Source: an uncultured Kouleothrix sp.
GTDB taxonomy: Bacteria > Chloroflexota > Chloroflexia > Chloroflexales > Roseiflexaceae
Direction: 5' to 3'
Length of the DNA stretch: 9,548 nt
Assembly: GCA_937858455.1 (NCBI GenBank)
Contig: CALLYN010000927.1
Coordinates: forward strand, 1-9,548
Shown piece by piece: positions 1 to 5,763 of the stretch. The position numbers and the translations under genes were made by a program. The notes beneath the pieces were generated by a model. That model had not been told where the DNA came from, made no database searches, and saw nothing but the letters and a program-made list of their open reading frames with translations. Position 1 is the stretch's first letter. Every line of letters begins with the position of its first letter.

Positions 1-2
1 CG

Positions 3-449
3 GCCGAGCCGCCGCCGCCAACCGATGCCGCGCCGCAGCGGCCGCAGCCGACCGCGACGACCAAGCCTTCGCAGCACGATGAGCCAGAGCCCTCGAAGGC
101 ACCGCAGCCGACCGCGACCCAGCTGGCGCCGACCGATACGCCGCTGCCGCCAACCGATACGCCGGTGCAGCCTACTGCCACGGCGGCAGTGCCAACCGAT
201 ACGACGGTTCCGCCTACTGCTACGGTGGCACCGCCCACTGCCACGGTGGCACCGCCCGACGGTACGCCGGTGGTGCCGACCGCGACCCAGCTGGCGCCGA
301 CCGCGACCCGGCTGGCGCCCACCGCAACCCACGCGGCACCAACCGCGACGCAGTCGGCGCCCACCGCAACTCCGAAGCCGACCGCGACGCAGTCGGCGCC
401 CACCGCAACTCCGAAGCCGACCGCGACGACCAAACCGTCGAAGAAGTAG
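3..449 (+). CDS. Pro/Thr-rich C-terminal tail of a probable exported protein (partial, 5' end outside window)
   Basis: The reading frame is open from the window edge (first full codon at 3) to TAG at 447-449. The roughly 148 visible residues are low-complexity Pro, Thr and Ala, made of repeats such as PTATQLAPTAT, PTDTP and PTATPKP, and end in the basic KPSKK. No folded domain is visible. Pro/Thr tails like this are common as linkers or wall-spanning stalks of exported proteins in Chloroflexota. The stop codon touches the ribosome binding site of the next gene, an ApbE-type flavin transferase, so the two are probably cotranscribed and translationally coupled. The missing N-terminal part could therefore be an FMN-binding substrate of ApbE, but that is inference from context only. 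The Arg-rich frame overlapping this stretch is a shadow. Confidence 0.75.
   Translation, partial: AEPPPPTDAAPQRPQPTATTKPSQHDEPEPSKAPQPTATQLAPTDTPLPPTDTPVQPTATAAVPTDTTVPPTATVAPPTATVAPPDGTPVVPTATQLAPTATRLAPTATHAAPTATQSAPTATPKPTATQSAPTATPKPTATTKPSKK
342..419 (+). repeat. Exact 39-bp tandem duplication inside the Pro/Thr tail
   Basis: Bases 342-380 and 381-419 are identical over 39 bp, and a partial third copy starts at 420 (accgcgacg). The unit encodes 13 residues (TATQSAPTATPKP), so gain or loss of a unit keeps the frame. Perfect identity at DNA level implies recent slippage or unequal recombination rather than only protein-level selection. Confidence 0.95.
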
Positions 450-453
450 GTGA
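448..453 (+). promoter_or_regulatory. Ribosome binding site deciding the apbE start
   Basis: AGGTGA lies 5 nt before ATG 459 and overlaps the TAG stop of the upstream gene (447-449). The alternative GTG at 450 has no comparable site at the right distance, so ATG 459 is preferred. Confidence 0.6.
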
Positions 454-458
454 ACATA

Positions 459-1400
459 ATGCAAGAGCAAGCCTTTTGCGCGATGGGCTGCACCATGCAT
501 GCCATTATCGACGCTGACTCAGCCCAGGCGAGAGCCGAGCTTGCGGCAGTACCCGGGTGGTTCCAGGATTGGGAGCGGCAGCTCAGCCGCTTCGATCAGC
601 AGAGCGAGCTTTCGCGCTTCAACCAGGCCTACGACGATACGATTGCGGTGAGCAAGCCATTCATGGAAGTGCTGCAGGCCGCGCTGTGGGCCGCCCAAGC
701 CAGCGGCGGGCTGGTCACCCCAACTCTGCACGATCAGCTCGTGGCCGCCGGCTACGATCGCTCGTTCGAGCTGATTGAGCGTGAGGCAGCCTGCGCGCAG
801 CGGGCGGTCGGCGCCGGGCATATCGCCGCCGACACGTACGGCAGCTGGCGCGCGATCAAGTTCGACCCGCGCGCCCGCACCGTGTCGCGACCGGCGGGCA
901 TACGGCTCGACTTTGGCGGGATTGCCAAGGGCTGGGCCGCCGACCGCGCGGCTCGCCAGCTCGGGAGAGCCGCGCCTGCGCTGATGGACGCCGGCGGCGA
1001 CATTGCGCTGAGCGGGCCACGCGCCGACGGATCGCCCTGGGCGATTGCGATCGAGCACCCGTTCGAGCCGGGCGCCGAGGCCGGGCTGCTGATGCTCAAG
1101 CGCGGCGGCGTGGCGACATCCGGGCGTGGCTATCGGCGCTGGCAGCACGGCGACACCTGGCGGCACCATATTCTCGACGCGCGCACCGGCGAGCCGGCCG
1201 ACACCGACGTCGTCAACGCAACGGTCGTCGCGCCCAGCGCGGTCGAGGCCGAGGTTGGCGCGAAGGTGGCGCTGATCCTGGGCAGCGAGGAAGGCATCGA
1301 GTGGCTCGAGGCGCGGCCGACCATGGCCGGGCTGTTGGCCCTTGCCGACGGCACGATCCTGATCAGCAGCCGCATGCACGCCCTGCTGTGGCAAGGCTGA
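459..1400 (+). CDS. apbE: FAD:protein FMN transferase (ApbE family)
   Basis: ApbE enzymes transfer FMN from FAD to a Thr or Ser of target proteins such as FMN-binding domains, using Mg2+. The 313-residue product has the family's marks in order: LSRFDQQSELSRFN at 42-55, LDFGGIAKGWAADRAA at about 150-165, DAGGDI at 177-182, SGRGYR at 221-226 and HHILDARTGEPA at 236-247. The length is normal for a non-lipidated family member, and there is no signal peptide or lipobox, so it should act in the cytoplasm. In the C-terminal metal-site region the usual A-D-x-x-x-T pattern reads AEVGAK, with E265 and K269 in place of Asp and Thr, so it belongs to a variant subgroup. ATG 459 is preferred over GTG 450, which would add three residues. 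It follows the Pro/Thr-rich gene directly and precedes a ferric-reductase-like gene. Confidence 0.93.
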   Translation: MQEQAFCAMGCTMHAIIDADSAQARAELAAVPGWFQDWERQLSRFDQQSELSRFNQAYDDTIAVSKPFMEVLQAALWAAQASGGLVTPTLHDQLVAAGYDRSFELIEREAACAQRAVGAGHIAADTYGSWRAIKFDPRARTVSRPAGIRLDFGGIAKGWAADRAARQLGRAAPALMDAGGDIALSGPRADGSPWAIAIEHPFEPGAEAGLLMLKRGGVATSGRGYRRWQHGDTWRHHILDARTGEPADTDVVNATVVAPSAVEAEVGAKVALILGSEEGIEWLEARPTMAGLLALADGTILISSRMHALLWQG

Positions 1401-1523
1401 GCGCAGAGCGCCCCGCCCGACGGATACTGGCCGACGAGACACCGCGCATGGTCGCGGCTTCGGGTGGCAGCAGCAGCTTCGGGCCGCTGTATGCGCCCCT
1501 GCTACACAACGTATGAAAGCAAC

Positions 1524-1531
1524 GAGGAGGT
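1524..1531 (+). promoter_or_regulatory. Strong ribosome binding site of the ferric-reductase-like gene
   Basis: GAGGAGGT, close to the anti-Shine-Dalgarno consensus, ends 5 nt before ATG 1537 and fixes that start. The rest of the 1401-1536 gap shows no convincing promoter or hairpin, so readthrough from apbE is plausible. Confidence 0.7.
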
Positions 1532-1536
1532 AGATC

Positions 1537-2373
1537 ATGGCCGATGAGAAAGCCCTGCGCCTGGCAGCCATCCGCGCTGCCAATGCCGCCAAGACCACCG
1601 CCGAGATGCGCGTGCCGCGCTCGCCCGCTACGGCGTCGCCTTCCGAGAGCTTCGAGGAGCAGCTAACTTCGCAGGCGCTGCTGCCGCTGATGATGCTGCT
1701 GCTAGCGGCGGCGGCCGGCGCGGTTGTCGCGGTGCTTGCGATGCCGGCGATCCTGCCGGGCCTGAACGCCTCGCTGCGCGGCGCCGACCCGAAAGCCTAC
1801 TGGTTTCTGTCGCGCGCCAGCGCCATGGTGGCCTACGGCCTGCTGTGGATGTCGATGGTGTTTGGCCTGATGATGGGCACCCGGCTGTCGGCGAATTGGC
1901 CGGGCGGCGCGAGCACGTTCGAGCTGCACCAGCACACCAGCCTGCTGGGCCTGCTGTTCGCCGTCTTCCACGCGCTGATCCTCATGGGCGACGCCTACAT
2001 TCACTACGGGCTGCGGCAGATCCTGGTGCCGTTCAGCAGCACCGGCTACAAGCCGCTGTGGGTCGGCCTTGGCCAGGTTGGCATCTACGTGCTGGCGCTC
2101 GTGACGCTGAGCTTCTATGTGCGCCCGCTGATTGGCCAGCAGCTCTGGCGCGCCATCCACTTCCTGAGCTTCGTGCTGTTCGCGCTGGCGCTGGGCCATG
2201 GCCTGTACAGCGGCTCCGACAGCCACCTGCTATGGGTTACTATGCTCTACTGGGCCAGCGGTATCATGGTGCTCTTCCTGACGGTGTATCGCTTCCTGAT
2301 GGCCATGACCGCGCGCACGGCCGGCGCTCAGGACGAGCCCGACCCCGAGCGCGTGCTCTACGTCGAGAGGTAG
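1537..2373 (+). CDS. Ferric-reductase-like transmembrane haem protein (cytochrome b type)
   Basis: This is an integral membrane protein of 278 residues. About 45 hydrophilic, basic residues come first, then about six hydrophobic helices (near 47-72, 92-113, 131-150, 173-196, 207-224, 231-254). Helix 3 carries H131 and H145 (HX13H, starting HQHTSLLG) and helix 5 carries H208 and H221 (HX12H, ending LALGHGLY). This is the paired-histidine spacing of the ferric reductase/NOX/MsrQ superfamily, which holds two b haems across the membrane. No NAD- or FAD-binding cytosolic domain follows, so electrons must come from, or go to, separate partners. With apbE just upstream, a flavinylated exported partner is the likely candidate (inference). 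A MsrQ/YedZ-like role is the alternative, but no msrP neighbour is visible. Confidence 0.85.
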   Translation: MADEKALRLAAIRAANAAKTTAEMRVPRSPATASPSESFEEQLTSQALLPLMMLLLAAAAGAVVAVLAMPAILPGLNASLRGADPKAYWFLSRASAMVAYGLLWMSMVFGLMMGTRLSANWPGGASTFELHQHTSLLGLLFAVFHALILMGDAYIHYGLRQILVPFSSTGYKPLWVGLGQVGIYVLALVTLSFYVRPLIGQQLWRAIHFLSFVLFALALGHGLYSGSDSHLLWVTMLYWASGIMVLFLTVYRFLMAMTARTAGAQDEPDPERVLYVER

Positions 2374-2407
2374 CGCTGGGCCATGGCTCGTGCGAATCCG
2401 TCCCTCA

Positions 2408-2437
2408 CCCCCCTCTTCCGCGCTCGGGAGAGGGGGG
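2408..2437 (+). terminator. Palindrome after the ferric-reductase-like gene, possible terminator
   Basis: The arms cccccctct (2408-2416) and agagggggg (2429-2437) pair perfectly. Inner bases extend the stem to about 13 pairs, one of them a G-T wobble, with loop cgct. The 3' side is attattgttt, moderately T-rich but not a clean T tract. The sequence could also be a member of a dispersed CCCTC...GAGGG repeat. Position 35 bp after the stop favours a role in ending transcription. Confidence 0.5.
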
Positions 2438-2533
2438 ATTATTGTTTGCGCCGTGGTAGGGACACAAAGCGGTCGCACCACGACGCCAAATCAGGGAAAG
2501 AAGCAGGCGGAGGGTCGAAAGACGTTGCCCGAG

Positions 2534-2554
2534 CCCGGCGCGCTGGGCGCCGGG
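2534..2554 (+). repeat. GC-rich hairpin abutting the ATPase promoter
   Basis: cccggcgc (2534-2541) pairs with gcgccggg (2547-2554) around the loop gctgg. It ends one base before the -35 box TTGACA at 2556. It might be an operator, the end of a terminator for the upstream group, or chance in GC-rich DNA. Confidence 0.5.
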
Positions 2555-2555
2555 T

Positions 2556-2585
2556 TTGACAGGCGCAAAGCGCAACCTTTACAAT
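2556..2585 (+). promoter_or_regulatory. Sigma-70-type promoter of the ArsA-family ATPase gene
   Basis: A perfect -35 TTGACA (2556-2561), an 18-bp spacer and -10 TACAAT (2580-2585, 5 of 6 to consensus). Transcription should start near 2592, giving a 5' leader of about 64 nt before ATG 2656. This is the best canonical promoter in the window. Confidence 0.75.
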
Positions 2586-2655
2586 ACCACCAGCGTACTG
2601 TGCATGGGTATTCACTTCAGCCTTGCAACCTGGCGCGCAGTTCACAGAGGACAAT

Positions 2656-3846
2656 ATGCGACTGATACTTTATCTTGGCAAGGGCGGTGTCGGTAAGACC
2701 ACCACCGCGGCCGCAACGGCGGCGCGCGCCGCCGAGCTGGGCCACCGCACGCTGGTGGTGAGCACCGACGTAGCCCATAGCCTGGCCGACGCGCTCGACC
2801 ACCCGCTGGGCGCGCTGCCGACGCAGCTGACCGACCGGCTGTGGGGGCAGGAGATCAACGTGCTCGACGAGGTGCGCCAGCACTGGGGCGAGCTGCGCAC
2901 CTACCTGGCGGGCCTGCTGCGCCGCAAGGGTGTCGACGACGTGGCCTCGGAAGAGCTGGCGATTATTCCCGGCATGGAAGAAGTTGTGAGCCTGCTGCAT
3001 ATTCGCCGCCAGGCCAAAGAGGGCAACTTCGACGTGGTGGTGGTCGACGCCGCGCCCACCGGCGAGACGATCCGGCTGCTGACGATGCCCGAGACATTCC
3101 AGTGGTACGCCGCGCGCGTGATGGACTGGGACCCCGGCACGCTCAGCGTGGCCAAGCCGCTGGTGCGCGCGCTCATCCCGGCTACCAACGCCTTCGAGAC
3201 GCTGAACCGGCTCACCAAGGGCGTCGAGGCGTTGCGCGAGACGCTCACCGACCCGAATGTTAGCTCGTACCGGCTGGTGGTGAACGCCGAGCGCATGGTG
3301 ATCAAAGAGGCCCAACGCGCCGCGACCTACCTCTCGCTGTTCGGCTACCCCGTCGATGGCGTGGCGCTGAACCGGCTGCTGCCGCTGCACGCGGCCGAGG
3401 GCGAGTTTATGCGCAAGCTGGCCGAGCTGCAGGCCGGCTACCGCAAAGAGGTGCACGATATCTTCGCCCCGCTGCCGATCTGGGAGGCCCAGCACCACCC
3501 GCGCGACATCAAGGGCGTTGAAGACCTGGCGATGGTCGGCCGCGAGCTGTTCGGCAGCGACGACCCGACGCGGGTGTTTTTCAAGGGTGCGGTGCAGGAG
3601 ATCGCCAAGGAGGGCGACGAGTACGTAATGCGCCTGCCGCTGCCGCATGTCGAGATCGGCAAGGTGAGCATGACCAAGCGCGGCGACGAGCTGTTCATCG
3701 CGATCGGCAACTTCAAGCGCGATATGATCCTGCCGCTGACGCTGGCCGAGCGGCCGGCCAAGCGCGCGGTGTTCCGCGGCGGTGTGCTCGAGGTGCGCTT
3801 CGGCCCGCCCGAGGCGCCGCAGCCCGCGCCGGCGCCGGCCAGCTAG
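2656..3846 (+). CDS. ArsA/Get3-family P-loop ATPase with C-terminal HSP20-like domain
   Basis: The 396-residue cytoplasmic ATPase has the deviant Walker A GKGGVGKTT at 8-16, the switch-I-like STDVAHSLAD at 36-45 and the switch-II-like DAAPTGETIRLL at 131-142, all hallmarks of ArsA/Get3. Residues from about 321 to 383 (YVMRLPLPHVEIGKVSM then GDELFIAIGNFKRDMILP) form the alpha-crystallin-like domain found at the end of many bacterial ArsA-like proteins, followed by a short Pro/Ala tail. The protein contains no cysteine. It therefore lacks both the arsenite-binding thiols of plasmid ArsA and the zinc CxxC of eukaryotic Get3, and no arsB or arsR is nearby, so an arsenite pump role is unlikely. 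Client-protein handling is possible but unproven. The start at 2656 has AGAGG 5 nt upstream; an upstream TTG at 2623 is less likely. Confidence 0.88.
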   Translation: MRLILYLGKGGVGKTTTAAATAARAAELGHRTLVVSTDVAHSLADALDHPLGALPTQLTDRLWGQEINVLDEVRQHWGELRTYLAGLLRRKGVDDVASEELAIIPGMEEVVSLLHIRRQAKEGNFDVVVVDAAPTGETIRLLTMPETFQWYAARVMDWDPGTLSVAKPLVRALIPATNAFETLNRLTKGVEALRETLTDPNVSSYRLVVNAERMVIKEAQRAATYLSLFGYPVDGVALNRLLPLHAAEGEFMRKLAELQAGYRKEVHDIFAPLPIWEAQHHPRDIKGVEDLAMVGRELFGSDDPTRVFFKGAVQEIAKEGDEYVMRLPLPHVEIGKVSMTKRGDELFIAIGNFKRDMILPLTLAERPAKRAVFRGGVLEVRFGPPEAPQPAPAPAS

Positions 3847-3877
3847 CCGCTGTTTTCTGTTGATCACAACCAAGCCG

Positions 3878-3905
3878 AAGGGCCGAGCGTGCAGCTCGGC
3901 CCTTT
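3878..3905. terminator. Hairpin terminator between convergent genes
   Basis: aagggccgagc (3878-3888) pairs perfectly with gctcggccctt (3894-3904) around a 5-nt loop. It is flanked by a short T run on the plus side and, on the minus strand, T's from the A's at 3878-3879. It lies 31 bp after the ATPase stop and 27 bp after the stop of the convergent hydrolase, so it probably serves both. Confidence 0.7.
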
Positions 3906-3932
3906 GCGCTGCTGGCGACACCCCGGCGCTCG

Positions 3933-4640
3933 CTAGCCGCACGCGGCGACAAACGCCTCGAATAGCGCGCGCTGCTCGGCTACCTCGGGCAGCGCCTCGG
4001 GGTGCCACTGCACCGCCAGCGCGAACGGGTGGCCCGGCAGCTCGATCGCCTCTACCAGGCCGTCGGGCGCGGTGGCGACCACGCGCAGCGGCGCGGCGAT
4101 GTCGCGGCAGGCCTGGTGGTGCAGGCTGTTGACGCTCAGCAGCGGCGTGCCGACGATCGTGGCCAGCCGCGAGTCTTCGGCCACGCGCACCGGGTGCGGC
4201 CGCATGTCGAAGGGGTGCTCGGGGAAGTAGGTGTGCCGCAGCGCGCCGGGGTGCGCGGCGGTGTCGGCGTAGAGCGTGCCGCCAAGCGCGACGTTCAGGA
4301 TCTGCGCGCCGCGGCAGATGCCGAACAGCGGCGTGGCCTCGGCCAGCGCCCAGCCGACAAGCGCAAGCTCGGCGGTGTCGCGCTCGGGCTCGATGCCGCC
4401 AATCTGCTCGGATGGCGCGCCGCCGTACAGGCCCGGCGCCAGGTCGCCGCCGCCCGAGAGCAGCAGCCCGTCGAGGCGCTGGTGCAGCGCGCGCAGCGTT
4501 GGCTCGGCCAGTCCGGGCGGGATGAGCAGCGGGATGCCGCCCGCGCGCTCGACGCCGGCGACAATCAGGGCCAGCAGGGTGTCGAGCGCGGCGCGGTGCT
4601 GGGCGCCGGGCGCGTGCGTCGTGATACCGATCAGGGGCAT
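3933..4640 (-). CDS. Gamma-glutamyl-gamma-aminobutyrate hydrolase-like protein (PuuD/peptidase C26, class I amidotransferase fold)
   Basis: Members of this family hydrolyse gamma-glutamyl bonds, for instance in putrescine breakdown. The 235-residue product shows the nucleophile elbow FGICRGAQILN with Cys109, the oxyanion-side motif LLSGGGDLAPGLYGG at 60-74, and the His/Glu pair in QWHPEA (H213, E215), so the Cys-His-Glu triad is complete. Length fits a stand-alone enzyme. The start is placed at the ATG opening MPLIGITTHAPG because AAGGAG (plus-strand 4647-4652) lies 6 nt upstream; a longer frame to 4775 would run through the divergent gene's leader. It is convergent with the ATPase and divergent from the SufT-like gene. 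No other polyamine gene is visible, so the natural substrate is open. Confidence 0.88.
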   Translation of the reverse strand: MPLIGITTHAPGAQHRAALDTLLALIVAGVERAGGIPLLIPPGLAEPTLRALHQRLDGLLLSGGGDLAPGLYGGAPSEQIGGIEPERDTAELALVGWALAEATPLFGICRGAQILNVALGGTLYADTAAHPGALRHTYFPEHPFDMRPHPVRVAEDSRLATIVGTPLLSVNSLHHQACRDIAAPLRVVATAPDGLVEAIELPGHPFALAVQWHPEALPEVAEQRALFEAFVAACG

Positions 4641-4662
4641 GGCGTACTCCTTGGTACATGGC

Positions 4663-4679
4663 CGCAAGCCAGGCTTGCG
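4663..4679. repeat. 17-bp palindrome between divergent genes, possible operator or repeat element
   Basis: cgcaagcc (4663-4670) and ggcttgcg (4672-4679) are perfect inverted repeats around one base. It lies 23 bp before the hydrolase start and 4 bp before a candidate -35 of the SufT-like gene, where a regulator could bind. On the minus strand TGATACCA starts 31 bp before it, as in the other palindrome clusters here, so it may instead belong to that repeat family. Confidence 0.5.
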
Positions 4680-4682
4680 ACG

Positions 4683-4711
4683 TTGCCGATCTGTAGCACC
4701 AATGGTATCAT
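4683..4711 (+). promoter_or_regulatory. Candidate promoter of the SufT-like gene
   Basis: TTGCCG (4683-4688), 17 bp, then TATCAT (4706-4711), with TGG immediately before the -10 giving an extended -10. The predicted transcript starts near 4718, about 32 nt before ATG 4750. The same bases read on the minus strand as the repeat head TGATACCA, so the signal could be partly coincidental. Confidence 0.45.
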
Positions 4712-4749
4712 TAAAAAAGCAATTGCTATCGAAAGAAGGAGCACGCGCT

Positions 4750-5067
4750 ATGGTAACCGAAGAGATGGTGCGCACCGCGCTGAAGAATGTCTACGACCCC
4801 GAGATCGGCCTGGATATCGTCAACCTGGGGCTGGTGTACAACGTCGACGTGCAGGACCAGGGCAAGAAGGTGCAGATCGACATGACCCTGACCACGCCGG
4901 CGTGCCCGGCCGGGCCGCAGATCATCGACCAGGCCCGCCGCGAGGTTGGCGCGCTGAAGGATGTGTTCAAGGAGCTCGAGGACGTGAGCGTCAACCTGGT
5001 GTGGACGCCGTTCTGGAACCCGAGCATGATGAGCGAAGATGCGCGCGAGGAGCTTGGGTTCTTTTAG
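4750..5067 (+). CDS. Metal-sulfur cluster assembly factor (MIP18/DUF59, SufT/PaaD-like)
   Basis: Proteins of this single-domain family help insert or mature iron-sulfur clusters in the cytoplasm. The 105-residue product has the typical opening of amphipathic helix then YDPEIGLDIVNLGLVYNV (15-32), the conserved cysteine in TTPACPAGPQI (C52), and the C-terminal WTPFWNPSMMSEDAREELGF, where the family has a W-x-P-x-W stretch followed by SE-x-A. Length is standard. ATG 4750 is preceded by AAGGAG (4736-4741) at 8 nt. It is a lone gene, with no suf or isc genes alongside. A palindromic element begins 38 bp after the stop. Confidence 0.92.
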   Translation: MVTEEMVRTALKNVYDPEIGLDIVNLGLVYNVDVQDQGKKVQIDMTLTTPACPAGPQIIDQARREVGALKDVFKELEDVSVNLVWTPFWNPSMMSEDAREELGFF

Positions 5068-5069
5068 AA

Positions 5070-5102
5070 TTTGTCTGATACCAACTCTGTGTGATTAATT
5101 TC
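5070..5102 (+). repeat. Head sequence of a palindromic repeat element (copy A)
   Basis: This stretch contains TTTGTC (5070-5075) and TGATACCA (5076-5083), then TC-x-G-xx-TGAT (5086-5095), directly before the 21-bp-arm palindrome. Without gaps from ATACCA onward it matches 9480-9502 at about 15 of 23 positions, and that copy also precedes a palindrome. Confidence 0.5.
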
Positions 5103-5105
5103 TTT

Positions 5106-5150
5106 TTTTGGGATGCCCAGCCCGGCGAAGCCGGGCTGGGCATCCCAAAA
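5106..5150. repeat. Perfect 21-bp-arm palindrome with GAA loop
   Basis: Arms 5106-5126 and 5130-5150 are perfect complements, TTTTGGGATGCCCAGCCCGGC on one side, around the loop gaa. The T run lies 5' of the stem and A's lie 3', so in neither direction does it have the U tract that follows a Rho-independent terminator. It separates the ends of convergent genes (SufT-like plus, VOC minus). It fits a dispersed extragenic palindrome better, though it may still slow polymerase. Confidence 0.85.
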
Positions 5151-5158
5151 CGAATTTC

Positions 5159-5175
5159 AGGCGGCGAAGCCGCTT
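5159..5175. repeat. Small satellite hairpin with the same GGC-GAA-GCC apex
   Basis: gcggc (5161-5165) pairs with gccgc (5169-5173) around gaa, with a G-T and an A-T pair outside. The apex ggcgaagcc is identical to that of the large palindrome just upstream. It lies 10 bp past the end of the VOC gene. Confidence 0.55.
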
Positions 5176-5184
5176 CAGATCCTA

Positions 5185-5619
5185 TCACAGCTCCTCGGCG
5201 AGCCCGATGAGCAGCCCTTCGGGGCCGCGGATGTAGCAGAGCCGATACGAGTCCTCGTACTGAACCACGTCGCCGACGAGCTGCGCGCCGCGCGTGCGAA
5301 GCCTGGCGAGCGTCTCGTCGATGTCGTCCACGGCGAACATGACGCGCAGGTAGCCGAGCGCGTTCACCGGTGTGTTGCGGTGATCGGCGACTACAGGCGG
5401 GGTGAGAAATTGCGAGAGCTCGATCCGGCTGTGGCCATCGGGAGTGACCATCATGGCGATCTCGACGCGCTGGAGCCCCAGCCCGGTGACGCGCCCGGCC
5501 CACGCTCCTTCGATCGTAGCTCGCCCTTCGAGCGTGAGGCCAAGCTCGGCGAAAAAAGCGATGGCGGTATCGAGGGATTCCACCACGATACCGACATTGT
5601 CCATGCGCTTGAGACCCAT
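5185..5619 (-). CDS. VOC-superfamily protein (glyoxalase/bleomycin-resistance/dioxygenase fold)
   Basis: The 144-residue protein has two beta-alpha-beta-beta-beta halves. The first opens MDNVGIVVESLDTAIAFF (6-23) and includes TPDGHSRIELSQF (59-71). The second runs from GYLRVMFAVDDIDETL (89-104) to EDSYRLCYIRGPEG (122-135). Usual metal positions look replaced: Asn8 for the first His, Arg92 near the second His, and IGL for the final I-E-L, leaving Glu67. It may therefore not be a classic metal-dependent enzyme, and its substrate cannot be told. The start is supported by AAGGAGG (plus-strand 5627-5633) 7 nt upstream. The first residues before M6 could be omitted if translation starts there. It is divergent from the methyltransferase gene with a 144-bp gap, which may hold promoters for both, although none was convincing. 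Confidence 0.87.
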   Translation of the reverse strand: MGLKRMDNVGIVVESLDTAIAFFAELGLTLEGRATIEGAWAGRVTGLGLQRVEIAMMVTPDGHSRIELSQFLTPPVVADHRNTPVNALGYLRVMFAVDDIDETLARLRTRGAQLVGDVVQYEDSYRLCYIRGPEGLLIGLAEEL

Positions 5620-5763
5620 CTCATTTCCTCCTTATCGTAGATCGGGCGCTGCGGCCGGAAGATGCACAAACCGGCGCGAGCAGCCAGTAGATTACCACGT
5701 CGGCACGGGCACAGATCGAGCAGCTCAGGCAGACACGGGACATTCGTTCCCAAGGAGCAAGCC

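Noticed and set aside
25..453. Arg/Pro-rich reading frame overlapping the Pro/Thr tail
   Set aside because: It is the +1-shifted frame of the repeat-rich Pro/Thr sequence. Its composition is only the by-product of CCG and ACC codons, and it has no start signals.
519..1598. Minus-strand frame of 359 codons opposite apbE
   Set aside because: apbE has clear family motifs on the plus strand, while the antisense translation shows none and no ribosome binding site.
2656..3846. Arsenite efflux ATPase (true ArsA)
   Set aside because: The protein has no cysteine for arsenite binding, and no arsB, arsD or arsR gene is near, so only family membership is claimed.
2617..4659. Long minus-strand frame of 680 codons
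   Set aside because: It lies antisense to the ATPase and out of frame over the hydrolase gene. Its Arg/Ala/His-rich translation has no family resemblance, as expected of a shadow in GC-rich DNA.
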